Origin: Paraburkholderia phenazinium
GTDB lineage: Bacteria; Pseudomonadota; Gammaproteobacteria; Burkholderiales; Burkholderiaceae
NCBI RefSeq assembly: GCF_900141745.1
Contig: NZ_FSRM01000002.1
Coordinates: forward strand, 1,178,001-1,242,000
Direction: 5' to 3'
DNA length: 64,000 bases
This document shows positions 61,185 to 64,000 of the stretch, piece by piece. Both the position numbers and the translations under genes were made by a program. How positions within the stretch are numbered: position 1 is the first letter of the stretch; each line of letters opens with the position of its first letter. The notes under the pieces were generated by a model, which was given only the letters and a program-made list of their open reading frames with translations, was not told the DNA's origin and did not search any database.

Positions 61185-61955
61185 CTAGGGTGTGGGATTC
61201 AGGAGGGTTTTGTCGGCGGCGGAGGGGTCTTCGGCACGGACCACGACAGCGGTGATGTTGTCGCGGCCGCCGCGCGTAAGGGCAGCTGCAATCAAGGCCT
61301 CGCAGGCAGCGTCGCAATCGGCCGCGATCAACGCGGCCTGCATCTGCTGCGCACTCAATTCGTTACTTAACCCATCGCTGCACAGCAGGAACATGTCACC
61401 GTCGGCTACGGCCAGCGTGTTGGTGTCGAATTCGAGCTGATCGGTCGCACCCACCGCACGGGTAATCACGTGTTGGGCCGGATGATTGACCGCTTCTTCC
61501 TCAGTGAGAAGTCCAAGCGCCTTGAGCTCCTCAATCTGGCTGTGATCGCGGGTCAGTTGCCGCAAATGGCCATCGCGGTACAGATACAGCCGGCTGTCGC
61601 CCGCCCACAGATAGCCGCAGTAGCTATCGCATGCGAACAGCGCAACGACTGTACTGCCGATCACGGATACTTGCCGTCTTGCGGCTTCCTGCCTCAGCCG
61701 TTGATTGACCGTCAGCAGGCGTTTGCGCGCGTCCGCGAGGTAGCGGGCAATCGTATCGGGCGCAGACAGACGGCTTAGCGCGTCGACGATCAAGCCGCTC
61801 GCGAGGTCGCCGACGGCATGGCCTCCCATGCCATCGGCGACTGCCCAGCAGGCGCGCTCCGGCTGCTGCAGGCAGGCGTCCTCATTGTGTTCGCGGACCC
61901 GGCCCACATCCGAGCGGGCCGCCGATACCCATCTGAATTGACTGGTACACGTCAC
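61185..61955 (-). CDS. PP2C-family Ser/Thr protein phosphatase
   Basis: 256 residues from a GTG at 61955, five bases after the stop of peptide 6; the frame runs further up but would overlap that gene. All PP2C metal and catalytic motifs are present: A-R-S-D-V-G-R-V-R-E-H-N-E-D, A-D-G-M-G-G-H, I-G-S-T-V-V, A-G-D-S-R-L-Y, ITRAVGA, L-C-S-D-G-L-S and R-G-G-R-D-N-I-T. It is soluble and cytosolic. It would oppose the kinase at 44563. Co-transcription with peptide 6 places phospho-control under the same sigma54-type promoter. Confidence 0.9.
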   Translation of the reverse strand: MTCTSQFRWVSAARSDVGRVREHNEDACLQQPERACWAVADGMGGHAVGDLASGLIVDALSRLSAPDTIARYLADARKRLLTVNQRLRQEAARRQVSVIGSTVVALFACDSYCGYLWAGDSRLYLYRDGHLRQLTRDHSQIEELKALGLLTEEEAVNHPAQHVITRAVGATDQLEFDTNTLAVADGDMFLLCSDGLSNELSAQQMQAALIAADCDAACEALIAAALTRGGRDNITAVVVRAEDPSAADKTLLNPTP

Positions 61956-61960
61956 GGTAT

Positions 61961-62251
61961 TTACGCCGCATGGTTCGTGCTGCGTTCGTCGGGAGAAGCA
62001 TTGATGTTCGCACCCGTTCCGGTGTTGTTGACATTGATCGACTGGAACTGGTTGATCATCTGTCCAGCATAGAAGTTGTTGGTGGTCTGGTACAGGTTGG
62101 CGACAACGGGGCCGGCGCTCGGCGTACTTGGCGTGAACGGCTGTATCCAGCCGTATAGCCACGGGGCGCCGTCTCCGCCGCGGATCATCGCCATTGCCTT
62201 GTGGTCAAGCGCGAAGCTGTCTGGAAGGTCGTGGATCGTAATGGAAGCCAT
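61961..62251 (-). CDS. GG-leader peptide 6 (upstream of PP2C)
   Basis: 96 residues; ATG at 62251 behind CCGGAGACTCGAC. The 26-residue leader reads I-H-D-L-P-D-S-F-A-L-D-H-K-A-M-A-M-I-R-G-G. The 70-residue core begins with an aromatic/Pro stretch (DGAPWLYGWIQPFTPSTPSAG) and continues with an Asn/Gln-rich half (NLYQTTNNFYAGQMINQFQS, INVNNTGTGANINA). No Cys. It is the longest core of the six and differs from all others. The PP2C gene follows 5 bases after its stop. Confidence 0.82.
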   Translation of the reverse strand: MASITIHDLPDSFALDHKAMAMIRGGDGAPWLYGWIQPFTPSTPSAGPVVANLYQTTNNFYAGQMINQFQSINVNNTGTGANINASPDERSTNHAA

Positions 62252-62314
62252 GTCGAGTCTCCGGAGTGGTCGCCGACTCGCGACCGCGGTTCATGGGGTA
62301 GATGGCCGATACGG

Positions 62315-62330
62315 TGCAAGTAACGTGCTA
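62315..62330 (-). promoter_or_regulatory. Sigma54-like promoter of peptide 6/PP2C
   Basis: On the reverse strand TAGCAC-GTTAC-TTGCA has a perfect -12 box and a -24 box with one substitution (A for the first G of GG). The peptide 6 ATG is 65 bases downstream, within the 58-74 range seen at the other peptide genes. Loss of a GG position lowers confidence. Confidence 0.55.
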
Positions 62331-62439
62331 GCTTTGCGGCGCTTTGTGCGCATGCCGGTAAGCCTTTGATTGCGCGGGAATTGTTCGTTAGTCCTCGCGT
62401 GGAGCGGGGCACGCGGCACAGCGAAATGTGGGGGCCTCG

Positions 62440-62556
62440 CCAACACTGGTGGATGCAGCTGTGTCCGCGACCCAACACATCGGACGGACGTCGTGGAATG
62501 CTTCGGGCTCCTGATATGGCGGGCAGCCTCCAACAGTTTGGCACGACGAGTGTTGG
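62440..62556. promoter_or_regulatory. Four TGTTGG/CCAACA motifs, possible enhancer for two sigma54 promoters
   Basis: CCAACA at 62440-62445, 62472-62477 and 62530-62535 and TGTTGG at 62551-62556 lie in a 117-bp block between the divergent peptide 6 and LRAT-like genes. Gaps of 32 and 21 bases approximate three and two helical turns. The same hexamer occurs twice (33 bp apart) upstream of the peptide 5 promoter and once upstream of peptide 4. Binding by the sigma54 activator is inferred. Confidence 0.4.
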
Positions 62557-62633
62557 CCAGGCACTGACATAGTAACCTCGGCCACTTTCGAAAATTATCC
62601 GATTCCTTAGGGAAATCAATGGCTTGAATGCTC

Positions 62634-62649
62634 TGGTCCGGTTGATGCA
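62634..62649 (+). promoter_or_regulatory. Weak sigma54-like element before the LRAT-like gene
   Basis: TGGTCC-GGTTG-ATGCA keeps GG-N10-GC and a good -12 box, but the -24 box matches only TGG and the final C. The gene starts 74 bases downstream, the spacing seen at the peptide genes. It could be chance in GC-rich DNA. Confidence 0.35.
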
Positions 62650-62721
62650 AGAGAGCTCGCAACAGTGTTGGATATGTGTGCAAGCGCCGCTTGCGGGAAC
62701 CCGGAAACACAGAGGCGAGCC

Positions 62722-63252
62722 ATGAACAGCAAACAACAAGACGTCCGTAGCGAACGGCAACGCGTAATGCGTAGCGCGGCTGGCGCCTCGTCGGACCTTC
62801 CGTTCGTTGACGAATGCGACATACCGCTCGGCGCGCATCTCGTGACGAGCCGTGGTGGCTACGAACACCACGGCATCTACGTAGGCGCAGGCAAGGTCGT
62901 TCACTACGCGGGGTTTGCCGCCGGCCACTGCCGCGGTCCCGTCGTTGAAGTCACGCTGGACCGTTTTGCCGCCGGTAGCGCGATTGCAATCCGCCTTCAT
63001 CCCTGTGCGCAATACATGGGCGCGGAGGCCGTTTTGCGGGCCCGTTCGCGCCTGGGCGAAAACCGCTATCGCCTGTTGACGAACAATTGCGAGCATTTTT
63101 GTGCGTGGTGCCTGTCCGGTGAGAGTCGCAGCCAGCAGGTCGAGACTTGCCTCACGCATCCGCGCGCGGGGCTGCATGTATTGGCGAGCCTTTTCAAGGC
63201 CCTCGTCGCAGCCGAATTGAAGGGTGCCTATTCGGGCGCCCGTGTCGCCTGA
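62722..63252 (+). CDS. LRAT/NlpC-P60-like acyltransferase or amidase-fold protein
   Basis: 176 residues from the ATG at 62722 behind GAGGCGAGC. The LRAT-domain triad-type residues are present: H50 in E-H-H-G-I-Y-V-G, H61 in V-V-H-Y-A-G, and nucleophile C123 in N-N-C-E-H-F-C-A-W-C. DIPLGAHLVTSRGGYEHHG is typical of bacterial LRAT-domain proteins. These circularly permuted papain-like proteins transfer or hydrolyse acyl groups; bacterial members are little known. No signal peptide. It is divergent from peptide 6 and may share its control region, so acylation of an exporter component or peptide is conceivable. Confidence 0.83.
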   Translation: MNSKQQDVRSERQRVMRSAAGASSDLPFVDECDIPLGAHLVTSRGGYEHHGIYVGAGKVVHYAGFAAGHCRGPVVEVTLDRFAAGSAIAIRLHPCAQYMGAEAVLRARSRLGENRYRLLTNNCEHFCAWCLSGESRSQQVETCLTHPRAGLHVLASLFKALVAAELKGAYSGARVA

Positions 63253-63324
63253 TGGCCGTTCCGTTCACAGAACTTAGGTTGCGAACGACGGGCTGTAGGG
63301 CCTCAAGCTTCGAAGGGGAATGAC

Positions 63325-63573
63325 ATGTATGCCGCCGAAAAGTCTTTGCGTTGGATCGTCGATAAGTGGCTCGCGCCCACCCCCGCGATGCCGGCACGCG
63401 TCACCCGTCTTTGTCGTGCGGGTTCGCGTCGTGGGTGTGTGGTGTGCGTCGAGACAACGCGTCCCGGAGGTGTACTCTCGATCGTCTTCTTTCGTCATGA
63501 CGACGGTTCGTGGAATGTGTTTCCTCCAGTGGCCGAGCGTCCGGCGATGAACGGCTACAGGCGGGCTGCGTGA
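63325..63573 (+). CDS. Small hypothetical protein
   Basis: 82 residues; AAGGGG seven bases before the ATG. The sequence (MYAAEKSLRWIVDKWLAPTP ... VFFRHDDGSWNVFPP ... RPAMN) is basic, with two Cys close together (G-C-V-V-C-V) and a beta-rich C-terminal half, and no signal peptide. I recognise the style from short Burkholderiaceae proteins without assigned function. It lies 72 bp after the LRAT-like gene on the same strand and converges with the hydrolase gene. Function unknown. Confidence 0.65.
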   Translation: MYAAEKSLRWIVDKWLAPTPAMPARVTRLCRAGSRRGCVVCVETTRPGGVLSIVFFRHDDGSWNVFPPVAERPAMNGYRRAA

Positions 63574-63576
63574 GCT

Positions 63577-64000
63577 TCAGCGCTGCTGTCGAAAAATCCA
63601 TTCACGAATCGGCTCAATCGTGTATGCGATACGCCAGGTGTTTCGATGTCCGCTGGCCCCTGCCGACGACTCGCCTGGCGGAATGACGGTGCCTTTGCGG
63701 AACGTCACATAATTGATTGAGCTACCTTCAGCGTCGATCTTTTCAAACGCGGCCCGAAATTCCTGAGCCGTCCACGTTCCATCCCACACCGCGCGGCTAA
63801 TCCTGGCGCCGTCCTTCTTCAGTTCCTCAGTGATGGCGTTTTGCCCCGGGTACGCTTTGTCGTCGTCCTGCGAGACAAGAATCCACAGCTTCTGTCGGGC
63901 CATCGGCTTCACGCGCGCGGGATCCCATTGACCGGCAACGAGGAACGAGGCTGCAAAGAATTCGGGGTACTTGATATCCATCGCGATGGACATCATGCAA
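63577..64000 (-). CDS. Alpha/beta hydrolase or esterase, C-terminal part (runs off the window)
   Basis: The reverse strand is open from the window edge to a stop at 63577, about 140 residues. It starts just after a probable nucleophile elbow (residues C-M-M-S-I-A-M at the edge) and continues KYPEFFAASFLVAGQWDP, KLWILVSQDDDKAYPGQ (an Asp of the triad region), EELKKDGARISRAVWDGTW and ends in IREWIFRQQR. It resembles the C-terminal half of PHB-depolymerase/prolyl-oligopeptidase-like hydrolases. The catalytic Ser and the start lie outside the window. Confidence 0.65.
   Translation of the reverse strand, partial: CMMSIAMDIKYPEFFAASFLVAGQWDPARVKPMARQKLWILVSQDDDKAYPGQNAITEELKKDGARISRAVWDGTWTAQEFRAAFEKIDAEGSSINYVTFRKGTVIPPGESSAGASGHRNTWRIAYTIEPIREWIFRQQR

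Noticed and set aside
44563..61955. Type VI secretion threonine-phosphorylation module
   Set aside because: Kinase, FHA and PP2C genes fit superficially, but no TssB/C, ClpV, VgrG, Hcp or TssJ-M gene is present; the exporter genes are type I.
62541..62556. TGGCAC at 62539 region as a sigma54 promoter for the LRAT-like gene
   Set aside because: The -24 box is perfect but GG-N10 is followed by GT, not GC, and it lies over 160 bases from the gene; the weaker element at 62634 has correct spacing and distance.
1..64000. CRISPR arrays, insertion sequences, integrases, tRNA or rRNA genes
   Set aside because: None were recognised on reading; no transposase or integrase-like frame and no direct-repeat array were found. 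A computed scan could still reveal small RNAs.

Overview
The window is high-GC DNA (roughly 60-65% by eye) with the gene content of a beta-proteobacterium of the Burkholderiaceae, most likely Paraburkholderia or a close relative. Support comes from the porin type, the LysR/MarR-controlled aromatic catabolism, the alpha-2-macroglobulin/PbpC pair and the many SDR, PrpD and esterase genes. The genus is inferred from gene content; no rRNA or tRNA gene was seen.

Layout. 1-9926: a partial glutathione S-transferase, a small LprI-like secreted protein, then the periplasmic defence pair alpha-2-macroglobulin (yfhM type, thioester CSEQ intact) and penicillin-binding protein 1C. 9954-19582: a dienelactone hydrolase fusion, then an eight-gene, tightly overlapping operon for aerobic CoA-dependent 2-aminobenzoate (anthranilate) degradation, with its MarR regulator and a clear promoter/operator. 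19738-24193: an SDR with a divergent LysR, a double retropepsin-like/PDZ protein and a small exported protein. 24283-31034: a minus-strand group of LysR, porin, ABM-fold protein, solute-binding lipoprotein, MFS transporter and ThDP enzyme of unknown substrate. 31387-36177: two exported type-B carboxylesterases flanking a Tat-exported MmgE/PrpD protein.

36528-63573 is the most interesting part and looks like one dispersed system. Six small genes (three in tandem at 36614-37518, others at 43996, 50039 and 61961) encode peptides sharing one N-terminal leader, consensus I-x-DLP-x3-ELD-x2-AM-x-A-I-R-GG, followed by very different Cys-free cores, mostly rich in Asn, Gly and Ser/Thr. The same region encodes a complete type I exporter: a NodT/OprM-type outer-membrane lipoprotein, an HlyD-type adaptor and a C39-peptidase ABC transporter carrying two extra N-terminal cyclic-nucleotide-binding-like domains. 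The exporter operon also holds a parvulin prolyl isomerase, a double-FHA membrane protein and a sigma54 activator. Sigma54-type (-24/-12) promoters precede the peptide genes, strongly at 36528, 49967 and 62315, so the activator at the end of the exporter operon plausibly drives both operon and peptides. A Ser/Thr kinase with an HCD catalytic loop, a PP2C phosphatase and the FHA protein suggest phospho-control. A periplasmic caspase/SUMF1 fusion, two DUF4399 proteins, an LRAT-like protein, a LodA/LodB-type quinoprotein oxidase pair and a Tat-exported molybdenum hydroxylase are interleaved. 63577-64000 is a partial hydrolase. I know of no described system with this combination; that is a judgement from memory, not a database result.
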